A DNA stretch of 24,621 nucleotides, from positions 1-24,621 of IMG/VR virus record IMGVR_UViG_3300046471_000044; one strand, written 5' to 3'. Shown piece by piece: positions 13,633-20,822 of the stretch. Position 1 is the first letter of the stretch. Each line of letters starts with the position of its first letter. Position numbers and translations under genes: made by a program. This stretch comes from a virus. The notes beneath the pieces were generated by a model. The model was not told where the DNA came from. It saw nothing but the letters and a program-made list of their open reading frames with translations, and did not search any database.

Positions 13633-13745
13633 GTTCGCTCCCATTTGTCTGCGCGACCCGAAACCAGCCGACGCACCACATACACCACATCAACCAGAAG
13701 CCACCCAAAAGGCCGCAAAGCACGATGCTTGATGAACTTATCCAT
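13629..13745 (-). CDS. Tiny basic protein with a hydrophobic segment
   Basis: 38 aa: MDKFIKHRALRPFGWLLVDV then VYVVRRLVSGRADKWERT. The middle (GWLLVDVVYVV) is hydrophobic but too short for a sure membrane span. ATGA overlap with the 55-aa gene. SD GGAAG is fair. Not recognised. Confidence 0.65.
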   Translation of the reverse strand: MDKFIKHRALRPFGWLLVDVVYVVRRLVSGRADKWERT

Positions 13746-13801
13746 GAGGCTTCCAAACCTGATGCACGGGTGATCAGGTCAGAAGGCCTGAGGTCAAAAC
13801 G

Positions 13802-13822
13802 CTTATACAACGCGTATATAAG
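13802..13822. repeat. Inverted repeat, operator-like
   Basis: CTTATA and TATAAG around a 9-base centre, in an AT-rich island 57 bases upstream of the 38-aa gene. TATAAG or TATATA could also be a minus-strand -10 box. No matching -35 is convincing. Confidence 0.35.
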
Positions 13823-13928
13823 TGATCCAGTAGTTGCAACTCGTCCGCACTTTTTCAGAGGCTCGATGAAACCGGCCCACGATTGCTTTGTCTGCGGGTG
13901 GAACTGCTGGAAGTATTTGGGTGCACTG

Positions 13929-13954
13929 GGGTGGGCTGCTCTCACAGCCCACCC
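13929..13954. terminator. Strong hairpin after the metallophosphoesterase
   Basis: A perfect 10-bp stem with a CTCTCA loop, about 110 bases past the stop of the minus-strand phosphoesterase. No T tract on the minus strand; on the plus strand CAGTTTTGTT lies 15 bases away. Confidence 0.45.
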
Positions 13955-14063
13955 AGGCAGGGCGGCAGTTTTGTTCGGGAACTCACCCGTCAGACCACTG
14001 CATGAAACTGATCTAGTCGGCCTAATCTGACCCGGCGAGGAACCGACAAACTCGCGCGGGAAA

Positions 14064-15320
14064 CTAGAGGATCGTGAGGGATGACAGGTCGAACCCGTCA
14101 GACGTCACGTCGAAAATGAGAAGACCAGGATCAGAATCCCGGCCCGCCGTCTGTCTGAACCAGTCAGACCCGTTATCCAATGTGGGTGCACCCAACCAGT
14201 ACCGTTGCCGACCGGTGAGCGGGTTACGACCAGCAACCCCGGCACCAAAAGTGTGATAGTGGGCGGTTATAAGCACATCTGCGCGAGTGACAGCACCGGC
14301 ACCGAACGTTTGCTTCTCCCACCAACTGATCGCCTGCCCGGGACCGAACTGGTTGCCGTGGACAAGGCCGATGCTGGTGCCGAGGACATCGACTGCGACT
14401 GATTCGTCGTAGTCGTCGGGCAAATGCCATGTCGCACCCAACCGGGCGGCGTCAGCAACTTTCCGGACTTGACGGTGGACGAACAACCCAAGGTCGTCTT
14501 TCGGGCGACCCAGGTTTTGTTTCCCGTTCCGCCAAGCAGTGTGATTCGACAACACCGCAGCCACATCGACCGGTCCGTACGGTTGCATCACGTTCAGGAA
14601 CGAATAAATTTCGGTCCCGTACACGTCCATCTGATCAGCCAACGACAAATCGTTGGTGAACATGGGGTTACCGCCCGAGTTGAAGTTCTCGAACCCGTCA
14701 CCACCATCGGCAAGCATGGTGCGTTGCGGTTTCCGTGTTTTCAAACAGTCGGCCAGGCGTTCCCGTTTCTCGGCCATACGGTCCAACAGCTCAGGTGTGC
14801 CACCCCGCCGACCGGTTTTGCCGATCTGCGGGTCAGCGAGCACAACGATCGTGGCGCGGTCAGCCGGTTTCGTCGTCACCTTCGCGCGAGGTCTAACCCG
14901 GGCTGCCGCATACAAGGCGGGCAGGTCAACGCGTTCCTCAGATGCCGCCGCGGCTATTGGGCGAACATTGTTGAGTTTGTTCCAGAACCCGCCTGACGGG
15001 TTCGAGGTCCAACCCCACGTGAAAGTTACTTCGTCTGGGTTTTGACCGGTCGAGCGGATGAACGTGCGGTGGTCGTCGTATCCCCACGGTCTTTCACTGA
15101 ACCGCACATAGTTGGCGGAACCGTCAGCGTTGTGGGTTTCGGATTCGCCCGACGAACCGCTTGCGGCTGTGGGAAGTTCAACACCTTTGCGGATACGTGA
15201 ACGCCATTTGTTGACGGCCGATTTTGCGATGTTCCATTTGCGGCCGATTTCGCCGCCGGAAATGGTCTCGTCTTTGAGGTCGGTTACGAAGTCTGGGTTT
15301 TCGAGCAACGGTGTAGCCAC
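14064..15320 (-). CDS. Helix-turn-helix plus metallophosphoesterase (MRE11-like) protein
   Basis: 418 aa from a GTG with AAGGG six bases upstream. Residues 1 to 50 form a helix-turn-helix (ISGGEIGRKWNIAKSAVNKW and then SRIRKG). The catalytic half from 155 has the metallophosphatase motifs: D163-P-Q165 (VVLADPQIGKT, Gln instead of the usual His), GGDGFEN at 206-212, SNHT at 258-261, HGN at 321-323 and AHYH at 353-356. Actinophages often carry this protein; it may cut DNA ends or nucleotides. It has its own promoter-like sequence and a 5' hairpin, and is not overlapped by neighbours, so it is separately expressed. Confidence 0.82.
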   Translation of the reverse strand: MATPLLENPDFVTDLKDETISGGEIGRKWNIAKSAVNKWRSRIRKGVELPTAASGSSGESETHNADGSANYVRFSERPWGYDDHRTFIRSTGQNPDEVTFTWGWTSNPSGGFWNKLNNVRPIAAAASEERVDLPALYAAARVRPRAKVTTKPADRATIVVLADPQIGKTGRRGGTPELLDRMAEKRERLADCLKTRKPQRTMLADGGDGFENFNSGGNPMFTNDLSLADQMDVYGTEIYSFLNVMQPYGPVDVAAVLSNHTAWRNGKQNLGRPKDDLGLFVHRQVRKVADAARLGATWHLPDDYDESVAVDVLGTSIGLVHGNQFGPGQAISWWEKQTFGAGAVTRADVLITAHYHTFGAGVAGRNPLTGRQRYWLGAPTLDNGSDWFRQTAGRDSDPGLLIFDVTSDGFDLSSLTIL

Positions 15321-15340
15321 TTTTCACCCTTTCAGCACGA

Positions 15341-15374
15341 CAGGCCCCCTCAACGGTGAAAGTGAGGGGGCCTG
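15341..15374 (-). other. Leader hairpin of the metallophosphoesterase gene
   Basis: Perfect 12-bp stem (CAGGCCCCCTCA with TGAGGGGGCCTG) and 10-base loop, 20 bases before the GTG. No T tract, so more likely an mRNA-stability or translation-control structure than a terminator. Confidence 0.55.
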
Positions 15375-15395
15375 AGGGCAAAAGTAAAGCCCGGT

Positions 15396-15412
15396 GATTA
15401 GACGCACTAATC
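15396..15412. promoter_or_regulatory. Operator-like inverted repeat
   Basis: GATTAG-ACGCA-CTAATC, a 6-bp perfect repeat just downstream of the -10 box at 15426-15431, where a bound repressor would block transcription. Confidence 0.5.
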
Positions 15413-15425
15413 CCGAGCAATCCCA

Positions 15426-15454
15426 ATTTTAAGCGATATTCAACCGAATTACAA
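15426..15454 (-). promoter_or_regulatory. Sigma-70-like promoter for the metallophosphoesterase
   Basis: On the minus strand TTGTAA (15449-15454), a spacer of exactly 17, and TAAAAT (15426-15431), in a gap that is AT-rich relative to the window. The best promoter seen here. Confidence 0.65.
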
Positions 15455-15462
15455 GCGTGTAA

Positions 15463-16164
15463 CTAGGTCAGTTTCGCGAGAGCGTCTTCGATCGTCTCGT
15501 CAAGGTTCATCGCACCGATCGCTTTCGCCAACCATATCCACTGGTCCTTGGTCCAGATCAGGTCGCACGCATCACAGTGCGCGTCAACGATTTCACCCGT
15601 ATCAGGGTCTCGGCGAAACCACATCACCGGCACGTCCAGGGTTTCACCATCCACATCACGTTGCGCATACTGGACGCCACAACCCGGACACGGGGCGACT
15701 ATCTCCCGGGGCCGTGGAGGGTTGAAAAACGAACGCACCGCCATGTACCACGAGTACACCAAAGACTTGGCCGTGTATTCGCGTAGTTCCCGGAACACGT
15801 CACCATGAATGTTCGTCGCCTTCAACGACACGGTGACACGTTGCCCCTCCTCCACGCGGGCCGCCCACGATTGAACGTAATCCTCCGCGTGACCAAACGG
15901 CGTCGGTCTCGCATCAACGAGCGACAACGCTTCCGCTGCTTGCCTATCGATCTTGTCGAGCAAGTCGAATGCGTTGGATGCGAGCGGCAACTTTGACCCG
16001 AATGCTGAACCCGAGCCGCCTTCCATGCCACCTAGAACGGCCCCTCGCAATTGTTGCAAGAGGCCGTCTTCGGAAACGATCTGTTTACCAGAATCGGTAG
16101 ACACCGTGACTGGGTGAACCTTCGTCAGCTGGTCAACCATGTCCAGAAAAGTCAGGTCACTCAT
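15463..16164 (-). CDS. DUF7341-like zinc-ribbon protein
   Basis: 233 aa. N-terminal third is helical with SLVDARPTPFGHAEDYVQSW; the C-terminal third carries PPRPREIVAPCPGCGVQYAQ, then DPDTGEIVDAHCDACDLIWT, i.e. CxxCG and CxxC of a zinc ribbon, and a final helical tail. This is the common actinophage DUF7341 type, usually found near SSB and replication genes as here. No function is known; a nucleic-acid-binding role is plausible. Its ATG overlaps the previous stop (ATGA). Confidence 0.75.
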   Translation of the reverse strand: MSDLTFLDMVDQLTKVHPVTVSTDSGKQIVSEDGLLQQLRGAVLGGMEGGSGSAFGSKLPLASNAFDLLDKIDRQAAEALSLVDARPTPFGHAEDYVQSWAARVEEGQRVTVSLKATNIHGDVFRELREYTAKSLVYSWYMAVRSFFNPPRPREIVAPCPGCGVQYAQRDVDGETLDVPVMWFRRDPDTGEIVDAHCDACDLIWTKDQWIWLAKAIGAMNLDETIEDALAKLT

Positions 16165-16364
16165 CGGGGGCTCCTAATCCGTTGGATCATTTCAACCGCT
16201 TCGAACTGGATACGCGCATCCTCGATATACGCCTCCTGACCCAACAGGCCACGCTCATCCCACGTCGGCCGGAACACGCCAGGCTGAAACTCGGCACCCC
16301 ACCGTTTCGCATCCCGTGCAGCCGTGTACATCGCCAACTGCAACACATCATCATCAGAAGCCAT
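16161..16364 (-). CDS. Small hypothetical protein
   Basis: 67 aa, MASDDDVLQLAMYTAARDAK with EFQPGVFRPTWDERGLLGQE and a C-terminal helix EAVEMIQRIRSPR. ATG is linked by TGATG to the previous stop, and its own stop overlaps the next start (ATGA). Not recognised; the pattern looks like a small structural partner. Confidence 0.68.
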   Translation of the reverse strand: MASDDDVLQLAMYTAARDAKRWGAEFQPGVFRPTWDERGLLGQEAYIEDARIQFEAVEMIQRIRSPR

Positions 16365-16534
16365 CAGGGTTCAACTCCAATCTGGTCACACATCAGCTCA
16401 TACTCGACATCAGTCATACACGCCCGAGCCTGATCCTGATGCAAACAAAACCACTCCCGAAAACCAGCAGTAGGGCGACGGATACCAATCATGTCCGCCG
16501 CCCTACACGCCCAAAATTCGACACTGGCGTTCAT
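16364..16534 (-). CDS. Small Cys-containing protein
   Basis: 56 aa: MNASVEFWACRAADMIGIRR, then TAGFREWFCLHQDQARACMT. Four Cys at 10, 30, 39 and 49 could bind a metal. ATG 16534 lies three bases after the SSB stop; translation is probably coupled to SSB. Not recognised. Confidence 0.7.
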   Translation of the reverse strand: MNASVEFWACRAADMIGIRRPTAGFREWFCLHQDQARACMTDVEYELMCDQIGVEP

Positions 16535-16536
16535 GG

Positions 16537-16977
16537 CTAGAACGGCGACTCGTCGTCAGCAGGCGACCACTGCTGCTCGACCACAGTCGGAGTGCTCTGC
16601 GACTGGTTCGATGAGGCAGCACGTGTGACCGAGGCGGTCACATAACGCAGGTCCGGGCCGATCGCATCCACCTCAAGCTCAAAACTCGTGCGCTTCTCGC
16701 CTTCCTTCGTCTCGTAGGAGCGCTGCTTGAGGCGACCCTGGGCGATGACCCGGGAGCCCTTCGTCAGCGAACCGGCGACGTGCTCGCCAAACTCTTTCCA
16801 CACCGAAGCTCGGAGGAACAACGCTTCGTCGTCCACCCACTCGTTCGCCTGCCTATCGAAATGTCTCGGTGTCGACGCGATCGTGAAATTCGCCACCGCA
16901 AGCCCAGCCTGCGTATACCGCAACTCCGGATCAGAGGTCAGATTGCCAACCACCGTGATAACTGTTTCGCCCGCCAT
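16537..16977 (-). CDS. ssb: Single-stranded DNA-binding protein
   Basis: 146 aa. OB-fold at residues 1 to about 108: [74 protein letters not shown], then [16 protein letters not shown]. The last ten residues ([10 protein letters not shown]) are the usual acidic tail with a terminal Phe, which binds partner proteins. It coats ssDNA during phage replication and recombination. In the middle of the replication operon, between the DUF7341 side and the helicase-loader side. Confidence 0.96.
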   Translation of the reverse strand: MAGETVITVVGNLTSDPELRYTQAGLAVANFTIASTPRHFDRQANEWVDDEALFLRASVWKEFGEHVAGSLTKGSRVIAQGRLKQRSYETKEGEKRTSFELEVDAIGPDLRYVTASVTRAASSNQSQSTPTVVEQQWSPADDESPF

Positions 16978-16980
16978 TGC

Positions 16981-17241
16981 CTAACTCGCTTTCAGGGTTT
17001 CGTTGCGCTGCTCCCATTCGATGGACTCAGCAGCCATAATTTCGATTTCGTGTTCCGTCGCACGTTTACGACGCAGGTAAAAGAACGCATGCTGTGCCGC
17101 ATGCTCCGTCAACATTTCCCGCCAACCGGCAGACCCGGGACGTTCACCCGGACCGGGCGTCCCGAACCGTTCGTGTTCCAGACGGGTCGGGTCCAGGGAG
17201 GCCAAGAAGGTGTCCCACCCGTCACTTGAACTGGATTTCAT
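16981..17241 (-). CDS. Small hypothetical protein upstream of SSB
   Basis: 86 aa: MKSSSSDGWDTFLASLDPTR with a Pro/Gly-rich middle, then HAAQHAFFYLRRKRATEHEI and a Glu-rich C-terminal helix. ATG 17241 has GGAGG seven bases upstream and overlaps the loader gene by 20 bases. The 113-aa frame is longer only because it runs into that gene. Not recognised; charged-helix character suggests a nucleic-acid or protein-binding role. Confidence 0.68.
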   Translation of the reverse strand: MKSSSSDGWDTFLASLDPTRLEHERFGTPGPGERPGSAGWREMLTEHAAQHAFFYLRRKRATEHEIEIMAAESIEWEQRNETLKAS

Positions 17242-17593
17242 GTGCGTGCCTCCGTTTAGCGCGGGCTTCGGCGATGGCAATGTTGGTGAGCCGGTCGAAC
17301 TCAGCCCGGTCCAAACCCACACCCGGGGTTGGTGTGATCTGCCCCATGTTCTGGTACCGGGCCGACCGTGCGCGGCGTGTGCGGATCAGTTGCACGTTCG
17401 CGCGTACATGCGCTGGCAGTAGGTACGCTTGCGATTCGCGGCGGTGCATTGCGACGGCTTCGATTGCGTCTGCGTAGTCGAGGTCACCGATCGCTTCATG
17501 CCATTCGCGGAGGACTAACCCTTTGGAGTCGACTTCCCGGTTGTCACCGATCTTGATTTTTGCCAGGACAGCAGCAGTCTCCTGAATGTTCAT
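17222..17593 (-). CDS. Helicase-loader-like replication protein
   Basis: 123 aa. The pattern MNIQETAAVLAKIKIGDNRE, LREWHEAIGDLDYADAIEAV, AYLLPAHVRANVQLIRTRRA recalls small helical loaders/inhibitors of phage helicases (G40P loader type) of actinophages. The last quarter is basic (EARAKRRHAHEIQFK). ATG 17593 overlaps the previous stop (TGATG). Its place after the initiator-like gene is fitting for a loader. The partner helicase is not in the window. Confidence 0.62.
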   Translation of the reverse strand: MNIQETAAVLAKIKIGDNREVDSKGLVLREWHEAIGDLDYADAIEAVAMHRRESQAYLLPAHVRANVQLIRTRRARSARYQNMGQITPTPGVGLDRAEFDRLTNIAIAEARAKRRHAHEIQFK

Positions 17594-17778
17594 CAGATGC
17601 TCCTGTACGGGTTCACGCCAAGCCCGTTTCGGCCGACTCGCCATCCTTCGGCCCAGGCTTCGGCTTTCACCTTCGCCAACCAACGGTCAAATTCCGCGAA
17701 CTCGGCTTGAATGGACTTGGTGTAGTCGCGCGGGTAGTCGTGACGGACCTTCTCGGTCGTTGGCGTGTAGTCATTCAT
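17593..17778 (-). CDS. Small helical protein
   Basis: 61 aa: MNDYTPTTEKVRHDYPRDYT, then QAEFAEFDRWLAKVKAEAWA and GWRVGRNGLGVNPYRSI. The second half is typical of short actinophage proteins in which a Trp-rich helix precedes a GW..G.......NPYR end. Overlap of 8 bases with the XF1762-type gene. Function unknown. Confidence 0.68.
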   Translation of the reverse strand: MNDYTPTTEKVRHDYPRDYTKSIQAEFAEFDRWLAKVKAEAWAEGWRVGRNGLGVNPYRSI

Positions 17779-18232
17779 GTCCTGCCACCCATCTGGTCTT
17801 CGGTTCGGTCGGGTGATGGTCAATGCGCGGGCGATTGTCGCGGTCCCACGTGCCACCTGCCGTGTGCCCGGCCTCGAACCATCCACTTGCACGCAGTGAC
17901 CCGCCATCCTCAGATGCGAGGGTGTAGGTGATGATCTTCGACGGTTCGTAACCGAGCGCCACACCAGCTCGGCGCAACGCCCCGTAGAGCATCGAGCAGG
18001 CGTTCCGTGTCCCGTCCGTGGCTACCCTCACAACCTCGAGGTAGCCCTGGGCGTCAAGCGTTCGCGCCTTCGGTCGGCCAGCGATCCCCACGCCATGAAT
18101 GGTGCCGTCCTCGTCAACAACAGACACGCTGAACTTGTGACCAGTAACCGGGTCGTGATGCCGGTGAACGTTACGCACATACTCGTTCGCGGCCCGCAAG
18201 CTAATGGGGCGAAGTCGCAGGGAGTCGCTCAT
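17771..18232 (-). CDS. XF1762-type GNAT-like protein
   Basis: 153 aa from ATG 18232, overlapping the initiator stop by ATGA. Pattern ISLRAANEYVRNVHRHHDPV, TGHKFSVSVVDEDGTIHGVG, ARTLDAQGYLEVVRVATDGT, NACSMLYGALRRAGVALGYE and TYTLASEDGGSLRASGWFEA is the XF1762 family, related to N-acetyltransferases. Such genes are common in phages of actinobacteria and proteobacteria and often stand in or near replication operons. The substrate is unknown. Confidence 0.85.
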   Translation of the reverse strand: MSDSLRLRPISLRAANEYVRNVHRHHDPVTGHKFSVSVVDEDGTIHGVGIAGRPKARTLDAQGYLEVVRVATDGTRNACSMLYGALRRAGVALGYEPSKIITYTLASEDGGSLRASGWFEAGHTAGGTWDRDNRPRIDHHPTEPKTRWVAGHE

Positions 18233-18957
18233 TCGAGTGCCTTTCTTGTGTCCTGTTCCATCAACATGCGACCCTGCTCCAACACATCCACCAACTGATC
18301 CTCCTTCGACCGACGACCCACAACAGGAACCTTCGCGTTCCCCAACCACATCCGAAACGCAGCATCCCAATCCCGTTGACGCCGATCGTTCGCAGCCGCA
18401 TGCGCACGAAACTGTGCCTCCTCATGCGGGCCGTTCACACCACGTGTTGTGGCGTATGCAACATGGGATGGTTTCGGTTCCCAGTCGTCGGGGAGAGAGG
18501 TTTCTGGTTTGCGTGCGCCTCTCTTCTTCGTAGAAGAAGAGTTATCTTCTCTTCTCTTCTCTTTGCCATCGTTTGCTATCGTTTTGCCATCGGGATGCCA
18601 TCGGTTTGCCGCACCCTTGCTACCCGCCTCGGACCGTTTTATGCGCAGATCAGCCCTTTTCTCTTCGATTTCAGCGCGCGAGGGGTTGTGTTCCAGGAAG
18701 TCGTGGATCTCCCAACCACGGTCAACGCGCACCCAAGAGGGCAAATCGGGGTCGTTGTTAGACAGTTCGTCCGCTACCTTCTGACCCCACCGTTTCAACA
18801 CAACCCGTTCGTCGATCACCCCGTCATTTGTCATGCGTCGGGAGTAGAACAACGCTTCGAAGAACGCGCGGAACGCAGCATCGGATAGGCCGATGATCTT
18901 CGGGTGTTCGTCAATCTCGATTGAAATTTCCGCGTACAACCGACTGTCCTTAGCCAC
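18229..18957 (-). CDS. Replication initiation-like protein (helix-turn-helix)
   Basis: 242 aa. GTG 18957 is chosen because AGGAGG is eight bases upstream; the ATG at 18963 would be only two bases from it. Residues 1 to about 90: YAEISIEIDEHPKIIGLSDA, AFRAFFEALFYSRRMTNDGV, then a helix-turn-helix region up to RGWEIHDFLEHN. A charged low-complexity linker follows (SKGAANRWHPDGKTIANDGK and many Lys/Arg/Glu/Ser). The C-terminal domain (LPDDWEPKPSHVAYATTRGV, QRDWDAAFRMWLGNA) is typical of phage replisome organisers. It probably binds the phage origin and recruits the helicase loader. Confidence 0.75.
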   Translation of the reverse strand: MAKDSRLYAEISIEIDEHPKIIGLSDAAFRAFFEALFYSRRMTNDGVIDERVVLKRWGQKVADELSNNDPDLPSWVRVDRGWEIHDFLEHNPSRAEIEEKRADLRIKRSEAGSKGAANRWHPDGKTIANDGKEKRREDNSSSTKKRGARKPETSLPDDWEPKPSHVAYATTRGVNGPHEEAQFRAHAAANDRRQRDWDAAFRMWLGNAKVPVVGRRSKEDQLVDVLEQGRMLMEQDTRKALE

Positions 18958-19237
18958 CCACATCACCTCCTAGCGTTCGTTGCAAAATGCGCCATTCGGC
19001 AGCTTCGGCAGGTATGAATTGCTCGTACCCGCCGTTGTTCAGATTGTCGTGTAGAAGCACTAGACCGTGGACAAAATGTTCAACCGGGACAAGTAGCGGG
19101 TCTGCGTGTAACGAGATCGATATGCCGCGCCGTTTCGCCTCGGCTTGCCATTCCGAGTCCGACTCGATCAGCCCGTTAATGACCGACTCCAGCCACACAA
19201 CATTCGACAACCGGTGCTTACCTCGACGGCCACCCAT
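18950..19237 (-). CDS. Conserved small actinophage protein
   Basis: 95 aa from ATG 19237 (GGGTGGC upstream), beginning MGGRRGKHRLSNVVWLESVI. Then EWQAEAKRRGISISLHADPL, VPVEHFVHGLVLLHDNLNNG and a C-terminal helix. The composition and length look real; not recognised, perhaps DNA-binding because of the basic start. A longer GTG start at 19297 would overlap the WhiB-like frame by 130 bases. The overlap with the WhiB-like gene is 70 bases even with the short start, which is out of line with the rest of the map. Confidence 0.65.
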   Translation of the reverse strand: MGGRRGKHRLSNVVWLESVINGLIESDSEWQAEAKRRGISISLHADPLLVPVEHFVHGLVLLHDNLNNGGYEQFIPAEAAEWRILQRTLGGDVGG

Positions 19238-19416
19238 GCCACCCTGACGGTGCTGCGGGACCAGCTCGGGAACATCTTGACCAGTCCACGCGGACACGTG
19301 CCCTTCGAACCACCCTTATCAGGGGTGAAAATTTCCGGGTCCGCGGTCGCACAATTCGCTGCCGCACGCCAATCCAAACGCTCCGGAACCGGTTTCACGT
19401 CATACGGGGTACTCAT
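19168..19416 (-). CDS. WhiB-like protein, truncated or frameshifted
   Basis: 82 aa. The first 40 residues look like the start of a WhiB iron-sulfur regulator (VPERLDWRAAANCATADPEI, FTPDKGG) with the first Cys at 22. The normal CxxC plus C motif that completes the cluster is absent; Cys at 41, 70 and 74 are not spaced correctly. The second half looks like read-through in the wrong frame over the next gene. ATG overlaps the previous stop (ATGA), so the start is real. Probably a degenerate or shortened WhiB that cannot hold a 4Fe-4S cluster. Confidence 0.5.
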   Translation of the reverse strand: MSTPYDVKPVPERLDWRAAANCATADPEIFTPDKGGSKGTCPRGLVKMFPSWSRSTVRVAWVAVEVSTGCRMLCGWSRSLTG

Positions 19417-19961
19417 GAGGTGGGCTCCCTTCCGTCTCTAGCTGCGAGATATGCTTGACGAATTGATTCCAGGACGGTTGCTGATGCGCCGTCGGTGCTC
19501 GCGGATTTGCCGAGTGCGGCGAGCTTCTGAACGTCAACTCCGGCGGCTGCGATCTCTGCTGACCAGTCGCGTGGGACAAGTGGTGCGACGACGAACGGTG
19601 CACGTTTCCCGCGAGTGACAGTGAGGGGGACGGTGAGGTTTTCTTCGATGCCGGAGAGGTGGGAGATTTGGATACCGCCTACCTCGTCTTTCCCGAACCT
19701 GATTTTCGGGTTCCGGAACAACGTCATCTGCTGGCCCACATACGTGTCACTATCGAGACCCCAAGCGGACACGATCACCCGCCGCATCGATTTGGACGGT
19801 TTGTATGGGCGTGCTGGTCCGAACTCCTCCGTGACCACGTTCACGGGTTGCTCAGCTGACCCTTTTGTTACTTCGGTTACCGTGACGGTGCGGGGGCCTG
19901 CCATGAGGTCGTCCGCGTTGAGCTGGTCAGAGCGTGGTGCGATGCTGTCTGTGAGGTTCAT
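19413..19961 (-). CDS. Recombination-module protein of unknown function
   Basis: 182 aa from ATG 19961, coupled to the exonuclease by ATGA. Contains ADDLMAGPRTVTVTEVTKGS, VVTEEFGPARPYKPSKSMRR, AWGLDSDTYVGQQMTLFRNP, KIRFGKDEVGGIQISHLSGI and VTRGKRAPFVVAPL, then a helical tail. The beta-rich core looks like an OB-fold-type nucleic-acid-binding protein. In related actinophages this gene regularly follows an exonuclease of the RecE/Cas4 type, so it may be the ssDNA-binding or annealing partner. It does not resemble RecT or Beta. Confidence 0.65.
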   Translation of the reverse strand: MNLTDSIAPRSDQLNADDLMAGPRTVTVTEVTKGSAEQPVNVVTEEFGPARPYKPSKSMRRVIVSAWGLDSDTYVGQQMTLFRNPKIRFGKDEVGGIQISHLSGIEENLTVPLTVTRGKRAPFVVAPLVPRDWSAEIAAAGVDVQKLAALGKSASTDGASATVLESIRQAYLAARDGREPTS

Positions 19962-20815
19962 TCGATCATTCCTTCGGAGAACATCAGCCACGTGGGTGGC
20001 TGGATCGGGTCTGGGTTCGTTGGGTAACCTGGCCATTTACCACCATCGCCGGCGGCCATACACGCCGCATAAATGTGCAGCGCTTGCGCGACTCTCATCC
20101 GCGCCATTTCGGCGTACTCAGTTGCGAGCGGATACACACCGACCAGGTACGGTGCGTTCTTCTCAACAACAACGAACTTCATACGTGCCATGAAGTCCCC
20201 TGTTGCGAGTGCGTACGTTTGCAGGTACCACTCCTGTTGAATGTCGTACCTGTGGTCTGAAACGGTTTTCGAAAACCCATCCGGGGACGCTGATAGGGCT
20301 GTTGTTTTCAGGTCAACAGTCCACGGGTCAGCGACATTCAGGTCGGGGAGGTAGTCGAACCTTGCCCGCATCCCTACCCCCGTGGCGGGGTCTGTTGCGA
20401 ACACTGACGCCTCCGCAGTACCGGGCTGCTCAAACAACGTCCGCGCTACCGGGTGAGACAGGACCGCTTCGACCATGCCGTTGATCTCGTCCGCCTCTCC
20501 CTGCTTCACCGGGATACTCCCGACCGCGCGCGCATCCGCTATAAACGCTTTCGCTGCGGCCGTGGATGCTGCCCCGTTCGACGCGAGCACATCCGCGGGG
20601 ATCACGGAAATGGGCGCACCAATACCGAGCACTTTCGCATGCACAGCAGAACCAACATCGAACTGTTTCTTGTACGGTTCCGGATGTGTTTGCCGGTGAT
20701 GGAATCGTGCCGGGCTGTCCAAAATGAGACGCGCCCCGGTCGAACTGAGTTCGGGGCGCGTGTGGTAAGCCACTTCGTCAAGATCCGGGATGATACCGGT
20801 CAGCGTGTCAGTCAT
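19958..20815 (-). CDS. RecE/Cas4-like PD-(D/E)XK exonuclease
   Basis: 285 aa. Motifs in order: GSAVHAKVLG with H59, E135 in AEASVFA, D154 in GMRARFDYLPDL, D168 and K170 in TVDLKTT, and Q193..Y197 in QQEWYLQTY: the complete PD-(D/E)XK exonuclease pattern of phage exodeoxyribonuclease VIII-like (PDDEXK_1/DUF3799-type) enzymes. It should resect linear dsDNA for recombination. SD GAGAGG 11 bases upstream. Follows the methyltransferase and precedes its partner gene (ATGA overlap). Confidence 0.85.
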   Translation of the reverse strand: MTDTLTGIIPDLDEVAYHTRPELSSTGARLILDSPARFHHRQTHPEPYKKQFDVGSAVHAKVLGIGAPISVIPADVLASNGAASTAAAKAFIADARAVGSIPVKQGEADEINGMVEAVLSHPVARTLFEQPGTAEASVFATDPATGVGMRARFDYLPDLNVADPWTVDLKTTALSASPDGFSKTVSDHRYDIQQEWYLQTYALATGDFMARMKFVVVEKNAPYLVGVYPLATEYAEMARMRVAQALHIYAACMAAGDGGKWPGYPTNPDPIQPPTWLMFSEGMIE

Positions 20816-20822
20816 CGGGTCG

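Larger units (their letters stand above)
13746..14063. other. Intergenic regulatory interval
   Basis: No gene seen. Two direct AGGTCA repeats 15 bp apart (13776-13781, 13791-13796), an inverted repeat CTTATA...TATAAG (13802-13807 with 13817-13822) in a local AT-rich patch, and a 10-bp hairpin GGGTGGGCTG/CAGCCCACCC (13929-13938 with 13945-13954). Together they look like a promoter with operators for the two tiny genes downstream, plus an end signal for the metallophosphoesterase transcript. Confidence 0.45.

Noticed and set aside
13604-13945. Minus-strand ORF of 113 aa upstream of the tiny genes
   Set aside because: Covers the regulatory gap and the 38-aa gene in another frame; no SD or recognised motif.
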